Below are positions 8,484-16,127 of a stretch of DNA of 64,000 nucleotides, piece by piece. Source of the DNA: Planctomycetota bacterium (GTDB lineage Bacteria; Planctomycetota; Phycisphaerae; FEN-1346); assembly GCA_030602705.1 (NCBI GenBank), contig JAUVZF010000002.1, forward strand, positions 1-64,000, in the 5' to 3' direction. How positions within the stretch are numbered: position 1 is the stretch's first letter; every line of letters starts with the position of its first letter. The translations under genes were made by a program, and so were the position numbers. The notes under the pieces were generated by a model, which saw only the letters and a list, made by a program, of their open reading frames with translations, was not told the origin of the DNA and did not search any database.

Positions 8484-11400
8484 CTATTGCTTGCCCGACA
8501 TGCAAAGCACCTTGCCGTCTTCGGTCGCGATGTACAGCCTGCCGCCGGCTGCAATCATGCCGTCGAAGGCGGGTGGCGAGACGAGCGAATACGACTTGAC
8601 GAGCGAGCCGTCCTTCGCTGCGAAAACCTGGAGCATGGCGCCTTTGCGCCCCTCGAAGGCCGCCAGCGGGTCCTTCGGGTCCAGCACGTCGGGCGTCCCG
8701 GCGGCAAACAGGTGGTCGCCCGCCTGCCCCGAGGTTGCCGAACGGGCCAGCAGCATGGCGCGGATGCGAAGCGGTATCATCTTCTGCCACTTCGCCGGCC
8801 GGCTGCGCACGTAGCCGGTGCCCTTCTCGACGCCGCGTCCGCCTCTGCGGTGCTTGTCGGTGGCGGCCTCTTTCGGAAGCCAGTTGATGGCGACGGACTT
8901 CTTGCCCCTCTCGTCGAGCATCGGCTCATTGTCCTTGTCGTCGGCGAACAACAGATAGCCGTGCTCGGCCGGGATGAAGAGGGGACTCCATATGAACCGG
9001 CGATAGAAGTACTTCACCGCGTAGGTCGTGCTGTCGTCGAACACGACGAGTTGCCCGCTCTTGGGGGATTGCTGGGAGAAGTAGAAACCGGGCCACCGTC
9101 TGCTGTACATCCAGTAGAGCCGGTCGAAGCCGGTGTCGTCCAGGAAGCCACCCGTGGCGACCAGGTGGTTGGCGCCCATGTCCAACTCGCCGAGGCTGCT
9201 TTCGCGATTGGTCGCCAGGCGGTTCAGTTGGCCGTCGAACTTGATCCGCCGCATGTACAGGTCCTTGCCGTCGCTGACGATCAGGTCCGGCAGCGCGCCC
9301 TCCATGGCAAACGGCCGGCCGACGTCTTTCGTGACGTCCGGCCACGGCCCTTCCAGATGGTGATGGTGGAGCACCTTGCCGGTCTTTGCGTCGAGGCCGT
9401 AGACGAGGATCCCGCCGTCCATGAAGGACGACCGCCCGGCGGCGAAGTACACCACCCCGCCCTGCACCAGCACACTGCCCTGAACGGGCCAGACGGACTC
9501 GAGTTGCCCGAACGACACCACCCGCCGGTCCGGCGCGGCGCGGAAACGCCACACCAACGCCCCGTCGGTCGCGCGCAGGCAATACACCGAGCCGTCGCGG
9601 CAGCCGAAGAGCACCATCCCGTGCTGCACGGTGGGCGAGGAGTCGATGCGCCCACCGGCGGTGAAACTCCAGACGTCCCGGCCGGTTGAGGCGTTCAGGC
9701 AGCGGATGCGGTGGGCGTCCTTCTCCGCCACCCAAAGGTGGTTGCCGACCACGACCGGCTGCGAAGCCCGGCAGGCCAGTTCGACCTGCCATTGCTTGCC
9801 CAGTTCGGCGGGGACGGCCGTCTTCGCCCACCCGCTTCGCTGGCCGTCGCGCCGGTACATGGGCCAGTCGTCGGCCGATGCCTTGGCCTCGTCCGAGACC
9901 TTGCCGTAGGCGCTGCCGCGCTGGAGGTTGGCCTCCGTGGCGGGCTTCAGTTGGTCGGCAGGTTCCGCCGACATCGCGAGAAAGCCGGAGACCTTGACGC
10001 CCGGGTAGCAGAAGCACTGGTTGTGGGGCACGTAGAGCAGCCCGTTGGCCGGCGTGAGCCCCGTAAAACACGGGCCGCGGAGCCAGTCGTGGCGCATGTG
10101 ATTGTCGCCCTCGGTGTCCAGGAACTCGGCCCCGCGTTTGGGCAGGATCAGGTAGCGCACGGTCGCCTTGCTGCGATGGCAGCGATAATGGTGGCCGGGA
10201 GAGATCGTTTTGCCCACCGAGAGCGTCTTTTTGACCTCGCCGGTCCGAAGGTCGCGTCCTTTCAGAGAGCCGCACCAGACGGTGCCGCCGCCCGTGACGA
10301 ACAGGTCGGTCGGCTGCGTGCACGCGGCCGCCCAGGCCCTTGCGCCGGCGTGCCGCCAGAGGACCTTGCCGTCGTCCAGTGAGAAACTCGTCAGATAGAA
10401 GCGGCCTCGTGTCTTCGGCTTCCTCTGCTTCTTCTTGGCCGCGCCCTTCGCCGCCTCGTTTCCGCCTGCGGTCGCGGTCGCCTGCCCTTGACCGTGGAAG
10501 AGCACGACGCCGTCGCTGATGACCAGCGTGCTGGTTCCGCCGAGCGTCGAGCCGATGGGGTTGGGCGCCCGCCAGACGTCCTTGCCGGTCCTGGCGTCGA
10601 GGCAGACGAGTTCCTCCAGGTTGTGGTAGACAACCCGGCCGGCCTGGGCGGACAAGGCGTACGGCACCACGCGGATGTCTTCCTTACGCCACAACTGCTT
10701 GCCCGTCTTGACGTCGACGGCGGCAAGCGTATCGTCGAGCGAGTCCTTCCCGATACGAGCGGTCGCTCCGACCGACCGCTTCTTGGTGATCTTCACGGCG
10801 AGGACGCCGTCGGCAAGGATCATCTCGTCGGCGCCCTTTGTGCCTTCGAGGGCCTCGCTCAAGATCTCGCCGGTCGCCGCGTCCAACACCGAGACGGGCG
10901 AGTCGAGGAAGCGGAGGGTGACGTAGACGCGCTTCCCCGCCGCGACCAGCCGCCGAGGTATCGTGTGATGGATGTTCCATCGGTTCCCGACGCCCGTGCC
11001 GAATTCCTGCTGCCACTTCCGCATCGGTACTTTCCACAGCAGAACGCCGCTGGCCGCGTCCCGCGCGATGAGGCTGCAGCGCTGCGGCAGTTTCCTGTAC
11101 ACGCCGGTGGGCGCCTCGTCGAAGATGGTGAAGATTCGCCCGCCGGCAGTGACGACGGCGCCCACGCTGCTGGGGAATTCGTGGCTGCGGCACCATCGCG
11201 GCCCGGCCACCCAGCGCAGGCGCTTCGGCGGACCGATGCGCCTGTCGTTGGCCACCGCGTTGCCGCCGGCGTCGCGAAGAAAATGGGACCACTCGTCGAT
11301 CTGGGCGGACCTCGGCTTGACCGTCTTTCGCCACGTGTCGCCCTGCCGGACGTACGCCACACCGTTCGGCGCGAGCACGCGGCGGACCTCGTCCATCGTC

Positions 11401-11759
11401 ACCTGCCCCAGGTCGCTTGCGACCACGAGGTTCACCAGTTCGCGAACGTACGGCAATTGCTTGCCGTCGAAATGATCGACGGAGACCTTGCCGTACACGC
11501 CGAGCGATTGAATGTGCCGCCTTGCCTCGCGCACCTTGTCCACGTCGGTGTCCAGGCCGTGGACCAGGTAGCGCTCGCTGGCGTGAAGTGCAGCCGTCAG
11601 TCTGCCGTCGCCGCAGCCGAGATGGACCACCAATCCGCCTTTGACACCGGCCGCATCGAGGATATCTGTGGCCGTGTCGGCAGACAGAGCCCGCATGGGA
11701 GCGAAGACGACAAGCGCAGCCCAGAGAACGACGCGCCTTCTTGAGAGGGTTGAACGCAT
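8484..11759 (-). CDS. Exported methyltransferase-fold / PQQ beta-propeller fusion protein
   Basis: A 1091-residue protein. The start at MRSTLSRRR has AGGAG 8 nt upstream and leads into a signal peptide (VVLWAALVVFAPMRALSA). After it comes a Rossmann-type class I methyltransferase domain of about 130 residues with a good motif I (VVHLGCGDGRL) and an acidic motif II (VHGLDTD). The remaining 900 residues are PQQ-type propeller blades (repeats such as AAVDVKTGKQLWR, LDARTGKDVWRA, LRATDGALVWRF). The fold pairing is one I associate with planctomycetes. The oddity is that a SAM-binding domain follows a secretion signal, where SAM would not be expected, so the domain may have been repurposed. A Lys/Gly-rich insertion (KGAAKKKQRKPKTRG) sits between blades. 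Confidence 0.8.
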   Translation of the reverse strand: MRSTLSRRRVVLWAALVVFAPMRALSADTATDILDAAGVKGGLVVHLGCGDGRLTAALHASERYLVHGLDTDVDKVREARRHIQSLGVYGKVSVDHFDGKQLPYVRELVNLVVASDLGQVTMDEVRRVLAPNGVAYVRQGDTWRKTVKPRSAQIDEWSHFLRDAGGNAVANDRRIGPPKRLRWVAGPRWCRSHEFPSSVGAVVTAGGRIFTIFDEAPTGVYRKLPQRCSLIARDAASGVLLWKVPMRKWQQEFGTGVGNRWNIHHTIPRRLVAAGKRVYVTLRFLDSPVSVLDAATGEILSEALEGTKGADEMILADGVLAVKITKKRSVGATARIGKDSLDDTLAAVDVKTGKQLWRKEDIRVVPYALSAQAGRVVYHNLEELVCLDARTGKDVWRAPNPIGSTLGGTSTLVISDGVVLFHGQGQATATAGGNEAAKGAAKKKQRKPKTRGRFYLTSFSLDDGKVLWRHAGARAWAAACTQPTDLFVTGGGTVWCGSLKGRDLRTGEVKKTLSVGKTISPGHHYRCHRSKATVRYLILPKRGAEFLDTEGDNHMRHDWLRGPCFTGLTPANGLLYVPHNQCFCYPGVKVSGFLAMSAEPADQLKPATEANLQRGSAYGKVSDEAKASADDWPMYRRDGQRSGWAKTAVPAELGKQWQVELACRASQPVVVGNHLWVAEKDAHRIRCLNASTGRDVWSFTAGGRIDSSPTVQHGMVLFGCRDGSVYCLRATDGALVWRFRAAPDRRVVSFGQLESVWPVQGSVLVQGGVVYFAAGRSSFMDGGILVYGLDAKTGKVLHHHHLEGPWPDVTKDVGRPFAMEGALPDLIVSDGKDLYMRRIKFDGQLNRLATNRESSLGELDMGANHLVATGGFLDDTGFDRLYWMYSRRWPGFYFSQQSPKSGQLVVFDDSTTYAVKYFYRRFIWSPLFIPAEHGYLLFADDKDNEPMLDERGKKSVAINWLPKEAATDKHRRGGRGVEKGTGYVRSRPAKWQKMIPLRIRAMLLARSATSGQAGDHLFAAGTPDVLDPKDPLAAFEGRKGAMLQVFAAKDGSLVKSYSLVSPPAFDGMIAAGGRLYIATEDGKVLCMSGKQ

Positions 11760-11832
11760 TCTTGTTCTCCTGTTAGCGGTGCGCGCAGGGCTCACGGCTC
11801 TGAGGGGATAAACCCGCTTGTCCTCTCGAGAG

Positions 11833-12097
11833 GCCGCCGGATTTACATTTCGCGCGGTCCGTTGGCGCCCTTGACCGTCTCGGCGAGGGCGCGGCGGTCA
11901 TCTCCGACCGTACCGAAATCCTCGCTGCCGATGGTGTCGTCCTGCCCGGCGTCGGGGCGTTCCGGCGCGCGATGCGGAATCTGAGCGAATTGGGCCTCCT
12001 CGAGACGATGCGCGAGGCCGATGATTCCGGGAAGCCGGTTCTTGGCATCTGCCTCGGTCTCCAGCTCTTCTTCAGCGAAAGCGCCGAGCACGGGCAA
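11833..12097 (+). pseudogene. hisH: hisH remnant (imidazole glycerol phosphate synthase, glutamine amidotransferase subunit)
   Basis: Translation in the frame of the Met at 11972, extended upstream past that Met, reads GEGAAVISDRTEIL, ADGVVLPGVGAF, then GKPVLGICLGLQLFF. This is the N-terminal third to half of HisH, including the Cys nucleophile in GICLG. The very N-terminus (MIAIIDYG-type) is degraded, with an apparent frameshift near 11850. Everything after SAEHG, including the catalytic His/Glu of the triad, is missing. No hisA, hisF or other his gene is near. It is a decayed fragment sitting between a secreted-protein gene and a tRNA gene. Confidence 0.7.
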
Positions 12098-12186
12098 CGT
12101 CACCCGCTTCGGCCAAGATGGCAGGATTTCGGGAGCGCGGGGATCGGGCGGAAGATCGTAACTTGCCGCCGGTTCCGGACTTGCGA

Positions 12187-12263
<77 letters not shown>

Positions 12264-12565
12264 TCTGCAAGGGCCGCATTCTATGCGCCGGCGCGGCCGT
12301 GTCAATGGCCTGCGCCGAAACCTTGTCACGCCACAGCGGTTATGTCGCACCTTAACGCCAAGGGGAAAACGTCACACCCGATAATGGGTGCGGCCTGCCC
12401 GCCGTAGTCCCGGTCTGTGTCGGGACGAAGGTGGGAGACCCACCGCGCAAAACTCATGTCGGACCGCTTGGAGCAAGCCCGCAAGAAAAGGCCGGGGAGA
12501 TCCGCCAGTCGCGTCGGATCTCCCCAGGAAACCTTACCGGCTACTCGTCGGTGTTGAAGGCGAGG
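12264..12565. other. Intergenic stretch upstream of the tRNA gene
   Basis: About 300 bp with no supported gene. It contains the terminator of the lysine-rich peptide gene and two small hairpins, TCCCGGT-CTG-TGTCGGGA near 12408-12423 and GGTGGG-AGA-CCCACC near 12430-12444. Confidence 0.5.
12494..12525 (-). terminator. Rho-independent terminator after the lysine-rich peptide gene
   Basis: An 11-bp perfect stem, GGGGAGATCCG / CGGATCTCCCC, with a 10-nt loop. On the minus strand it is followed by GGCCTTTTCTT. It lies 40 bp beyond the stop codon of the 42-residue peptide. Confidence 0.7.
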
Positions 12566-12694
12566 TTATCTCTTCCTCTTTCTCTTCTTCGCCTTCTTCT
12601 TGGCCGGTTTCTTTTTGGCTTTCTTCTTGGCCTTCTTCTTGGCCGGTTTCTTCTTCGCTTTCCTCTTGACTGCCTTCTTCCGCTTCTTGGCCAT
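12566..12694 (-). CDS. 42-residue lysine-rich, histone H1-like peptide
   Basis: Below the ORF-track length cut. The frame on the minus strand from ATG at 12694 encodes 42 residues built almost only from Lys, Arg, Ala and Pro, with repeats of the type KKKPAKKKAKK and an end KKRKRKR. Two points argue for a real gene: a near-ideal ribosome binding site (AAAGGAG 7 nt before ATG) and a Rho-independent terminator just downstream. Short PAKKKAKK-type peptides resemble the C-terminal tails of histone H1 and the Hc1/AlgP-like bacterial proteins, and are expected to bind nucleic acid by charge. A DNA-compaction or ribosome-associated role is inference. Confidence 0.75.
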   Translation of the reverse strand: MAKKRKKAVKRKAKKKPAKKKAKKKAKKKPAKKKAKKRKRKR

Positions 12695-12833
12695 AAGACA
12701 TCTCCTTTCCTAAGAACTGTCCCTCACCGGATGCTAGGTACCGCGCCGGGCAGTGTCAACACTTTTTCGCGCGGAATTGCATATTTTTTCGTGGAGCGCT
12801 TCGCGTTTCCCTCGCTCGAAACAACCATACCCT

Positions 12834-14504
12834 TTATCGGTTATCCGAGAGGGCTGTCTTAAGCAAGAACGCGCGTCGCGCGGCGCGAACGGCGCTCACC
12901 TGCTTCTCGGCGAGCGCGGCGCGCAGAACCTCGACGGCGGCGCGCACCGCGGGATCGTCGCGCAGGTTCCTGACGGGTTCGCCTGGTTGCTTGACGTCGC
13001 GATTCGGCTCGACGCCACGTCCTTCGATGCACGCATCGTCGGGATCGTAGACGCGCGCAACCGTCACGCAAACGGCGCCGGCGCCCCCGCGGATGGAAAC
13101 GTTGATCTGCGCAGCGCCCTTGCCGAAAGTGCGCCGCCCGACGAGCACCGCGCGTCCGCGCTGCGCCAGCGCCGCAGCGAGCACTTCGGCTGCGCTGGCC
13201 GTGCGTTCGTTGATGAGAACCGCCAGGGGACCTCGCCACTGCCGGCGTGCGAGCAGCGGCACGTCGTAGGTCCACGTGGCGCCAAGGGCGCGCCCGCGCG
13301 TCCGGGTCACTCGCCCCCGCGCCAGGAAGACGCCCGCCGCGCCGATCGCCTCCAGGAGCGTGCCCCCCGGATTGCCGCGCAGGTCCAGGATGATGGCCGC
13401 TGCGCCCTGCTCGGCGAGCGTGCCCACGGCGCGACGTAACTCCTTTTCCGTACCGGACTTAAACGCCGTCAGCCGCAGATAGCCGATCCCCTCCTCGCCT
13501 TCGATCAAGCGGGCGTGCGAAACCGACGGCAAACGCACGACGGACCGTTCCAGAACGACGCTGCGCGTCCGGCCGTGCCCGCCCGGTCGTACCGAGACCC
13601 TGACCTTCATCCCTCGTTTGCCGCGCAGCCGGCGTGACACGTCGGTCAGCGAGAGGCCCTGCACCGCCTGCTCTTCGATGGCCGTGATCTCGTCGCCGGC
13701 CTTGAGCCCGGCCGTGGCGGCGGCGCCGCCGTCAAAGACCTCGGCCAGGAATATCCGCCCGCCGCGCGATGCGATCCGTGCGCCGATGCCCGTGTAGGCG
13801 CCCTTGGTCTGTTGGCGGAGGGCGTGCAGCATCTCGGGCGTGAGGAACCGCGTGTACGGGTCAAGGCTGTCCATTGCGCCGAAGAGGAACTCCGCGACGA
13901 CGGCGCCGTCCGGCAGGCCGAGCATCGCCCGGTTCTTCTCCATCGTGACGGCCAACCAGTCGGCCGCCTGAAACGCGAACCACGGATCGGCCGCGCGCGC
14001 TTTCAGAAAAAGAATCTCGAGCGTTTCGGCAAATCGCGCGCGTTTCGCCGCGTCGTCCGCTTCGCCGAAGCGCGCGCGGAACGTCGAGTTGTCGAGCGCA
14101 GCGCGCAAACTTCGGATCCCCGCCGCAACCAGATCGCCGTACGTGACCGGGTCCACGTAAAACCAGACGACGGTGCGCATCGCGTCGGCGTAAACCCATC
14201 GCCCCGCGCGGGCGTCCATGTCGCGCGCCGACTCCGCGAGACCGTCGTTCGACCAGCGTCGCGTCACGGCTTTCTGAAGTGTGGCGCGCCCGGCGGAAGT
14301 CTCGCACGCCGCGAGCAGGTCGCGCGACGTCGCAGAATCCGGCCCGCGCTCGGCCGCCGCGCGCTCCGTCAGGCGGCTTTCATAGGAGGGCCAGTACGCG
14401 CCGTGGGGGAAGATCGCGCAGCCGGGAAACAGCGCCGCCACGAGCAGCACAAGCACGAGGGCGCCAGGTGGGCGGCAAGACGGGGCAGGCCGACGAGAGG
14501 ACAT
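12834..14504 (-). CDS. S41-family C-terminal processing protease, lipoprotein
   Basis: A 556-residue protein. The start at MSSRRPAPSC lies 5 nt after the stop of the upstream zinc-ribbon gene. A lipoprotein signal peptide (LVLVLLVAALFPGC, Cys29) predicts membrane anchoring. A helical N-domain of about 240 residues is followed by a PDZ domain (GIGARIASRGGRIFLAEV...GLKAGDEI) and the S41 protease domain. The catalytic Ser is in ERTASAAEVLAAAL and the catalytic Lys in TFGKGAAQ, as in the CtpA/Tsp family. Such enzymes cleave C-terminal tails of envelope proteins. The upstream ORF extension to 14840 is a shadow of the zinc-ribbon gene in another frame. Confidence 0.88.
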   Translation of the reverse strand: MSSRRPAPSCRPPGALVLVLLVAALFPGCAIFPHGAYWPSYESRLTERAAAERGPDSATSRDLLAACETSAGRATLQKAVTRRWSNDGLAESARDMDARAGRWVYADAMRTVVWFYVDPVTYGDLVAAGIRSLRAALDNSTFRARFGEADDAAKRARFAETLEILFLKARAADPWFAFQAADWLAVTMEKNRAMLGLPDGAVVAEFLFGAMDSLDPYTRFLTPEMLHALRQQTKGAYTGIGARIASRGGRIFLAEVFDGGAAATAGLKAGDEITAIEEQAVQGLSLTDVSRRLRGKRGMKVRVSVRPGGHGRTRSVVLERSVVRLPSVSHARLIEGEEGIGYLRLTAFKSGTEKELRRAVGTLAEQGAAAIILDLRGNPGGTLLEAIGAAGVFLARGRVTRTRGRALGATWTYDVPLLARRQWRGPLAVLINERTASAAEVLAAALAQRGRAVLVGRRTFGKGAAQINVSIRGGAGAVCVTVARVYDPDDACIEGRGVEPNRDVKQPGEPVRNLRDDPAVRAAVEVLRAALAEKQVSAVRAARRAFLLKTALSDNR

Positions 14505-14509
14505 GCGGG

Positions 14510-14827
14510 TCACTGGTCGGGGTCCCGAAACAGGTCCTCGAACCGCCGTCGGGCATCGTCCTCGGGGCGGGCGGTGTCGGCAGACGGTGCGTGGCGACTT
14601 CGCGCGGCGGGATCGGCCACGTACTGGAACTCCTCGCAGAAGTTCTGCCCCTGCGGGTCGCGCACCGGCTCGGTGTTGGGCAGGCGGCAGCCCGGCAGGC
14701 CCGGATCGTAGCGCAGGCAGTTGGCGCACGTGTGCATGAAGGCGGCACATTCGGGGCACTCCTCGCGGCAGCCGACCGGCCCGCCGGTCTCCCACACCGC
14801 CCCGCATTTCGGGCATCGGCGTTTCAA
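14510..14827 (-). CDS. Small multi-cysteine zinc-ribbon protein
   Basis: A 105-residue protein of unknown function with ten Cys residues in paired motifs (CPKCG near residue 5, CREECPEC, CANC, CRLP, FCEEF), most likely two zinc sites. The C-terminal 40 residues are polar and charged (RRRFEDLFRDPDQ). It is translationally coupled to the S41 protease gene, whose ATG lies 5 nt after its stop, which suggests that the two are made together. No signal peptide is seen, so it is probably cytoplasmic. The strongly conserved-looking Cys spacing and the coupling argue that this frame, rather than the overlapping longer ORF (12834-14840 extension), is the real gene. Confidence 0.75.
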   Translation of the reverse strand: MKRRCPKCGAVWETGGPVGCREECPECAAFMHTCANCLRYDPGLPGCRLPNTEPVRDPQGQNFCEEFQYVADPAARSRHAPSADTARPEDDARRRFEDLFRDPDQ

Positions 14828-14937
14828 GACCCTGCCTCACACCCTGGTTGGCGAACCGCCACGGCTCCCGCCACGGTCCTTCGGCCTGACTCAGGCGATG
14901 CCCTCACGGCCGGGGAGCGACGAATCCTGCACCGCTC

Positions 14938-15903
14938 TCACGCGGGCCGGCCGGTGCGGTCAAACGCTTCGGCCGCAAGGGCTGCTCCAAGGATGCCGGC
15001 GTCGCCGCCGAGCGTGCTCCAGCGGATTTCGCACCCCGACCAGGCCCGCTCGAACACCGTTTCGCGGACGTGGCGCCGGACGCGGTCGAGGAACGCGGCG
15101 CCGGCGCCCATCATGCCGCCCGTCAGGACGACCATCTCGGGATTCAGGACGTGCATGATGCTGGTGATGCCGATGGCCAGGTACTCGGCGGTTTCCTCGG
15201 CGATCCGGGCCGCCAGATCATCACCCTCGGCGGCGGCAACGAAGATGTCCTCGCAAGTCACGTCGTCGTTGTCGGCAAGGCTGGAAGGCTCACCAGCCGC
15301 TTCGGCATCTTTGAACCGCCCGACGACGGCGGTTGCCGAGGCATAGGCCTCCAGGCACCCCTTTCTGCCGCACCCGCACGTGCGGCCGCCGTGTTGGACG
15401 ACAATATGCCCGAGTTCGGCCCCCGTGTCGCTCGTGCCGCGGAAGAGGCGGCCGTCAATAATGATGCCTCCGCCGATGCCGGTTCCGAGCGTCAGAAGGA
15501 AGATGGTGCCCGCGCCCCGTGCCGCGCCGCACCGGAACTCGCCGTAGGCGGCAACGTTGGCGTCGTTCTCAAGGTTGACCATCGCTCCGAGTTTCTCGTG
15601 AAGCACGTCGCGAACCGGGATGTTTATCCACCCCTTCAGGTTCGGCGCAAACAGCACAACCCCGGCTTTCCAATCGACCGGCCCCGGCGCGCCCACCCCG
15701 ACGGCCGCCACGTCACCGGCTTCGATGCCGGCCTGCTCCACCAGGTCGTGCACGGCTTGGGCCATGCGTTCGAGCACGTGGTCGGGGCCTCCGTCGGCCT
15801 CGGTCGGCGTGGTCAACTGGTCGAGGATGCGGCCGTCGGCCGAGACGAGTCCCAGTTTCAGGTTCGTGCCGCCCAGGTCGATTCCAACGTAGTGTTTGGT
15901 CAT
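14938..15903 (-). CDS. ROK-family sugar kinase (glucokinase-like)
   Basis: A 321-residue cytoplasmic kinase. It has the N-terminal phosphate-binding loop GIDLGGTNLKLG, the sugar-binding GAELGHIVVQHGG, and the ROK zinc motif CGCGRKGCLEAYAS. The conserved TLGTGIGGGIIIDG loop is also present. Members phosphorylate glucose, mannose, N-acetyl sugars or fructose at the expense of ATP, and the exact substrate cannot be read. The start is MTKHYVG. The longer ORF to 16146 only arises because a 163-bp mobile element directly upstream is open in the same frame. With the element in place, the sequence next to the ATG (CCGAAAACC) has no Shine-Dalgarno motif, so expression may have been altered. Confidence 0.92.
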   Translation of the reverse strand: MTKHYVGIDLGGTNLKLGLVSADGRILDQLTTPTEADGGPDHVLERMAQAVHDLVEQAGIEAGDVAAVGVGAPGPVDWKAGVVLFAPNLKGWINIPVRDVLHEKLGAMVNLENDANVAAYGEFRCGAARGAGTIFLLTLGTGIGGGIIIDGRLFRGTSDTGAELGHIVVQHGGRTCGCGRKGCLEAYASATAVVGRFKDAEAAGEPSSLADNDDVTCEDIFVAAAEGDDLAARIAEETAEYLAIGITSIMHVLNPEMVVLTGGMMGAGAAFLDRVRRHVRETVFERAWSGCEIRWSTLGGDAGILGAALAAEAFDRTGRPA

Positions 15904-15912
15904 GGTTTTCGG

Positions 15913-16075
15913 GTACGTGTTTAGCGTGTCATTCCGAGCGAGCGAAAAAGAGTCGAGTCCCGGCGCGCCGGGATCGCCGTTATGCGTGTCCGGACGACGA
16001 GATTTCTCCGCTCGCCTCGCCTTTGGCGAGCGCTCGGTCGAAATGACATCGCTTTGAGAGCACGCTAAACAGGTA
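15913..16075. mobile_element. MITE-like element, type B, copy 1 (163 bp)
   Basis: It starts GTACGTGTTTAGCG and ends CGCTAAACAGGTAC. It is bounded by a perfect 8-bp duplication, GTTTTCGG (15905-15912 and 16076-16083). The interior, read on the minus strand, contains TCATTTCGACCGAGCG, GCGGAGAAATCTCGTCGT and CGCTCGGAATGACA and can fold on itself. The same interior occurs at 31629-31803. It lies 9 bp from the ROK start codon; only the duplicated target site and one base intervene. Confidence 0.85.
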
Positions 16076-16127
16076 CGTTTTCGGAACGGCGTTTGGCATT
16101 TGCCGAGTGGTCTGGCGAGATGGTCGT

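Noticed and set aside
8225-8554. N-terminal extension of the transglutaminase-like ORF
   Set aside because: It overlaps the 3' end of the PQQ-propeller gene. The internal start has a ribosome binding site and a signal peptide.
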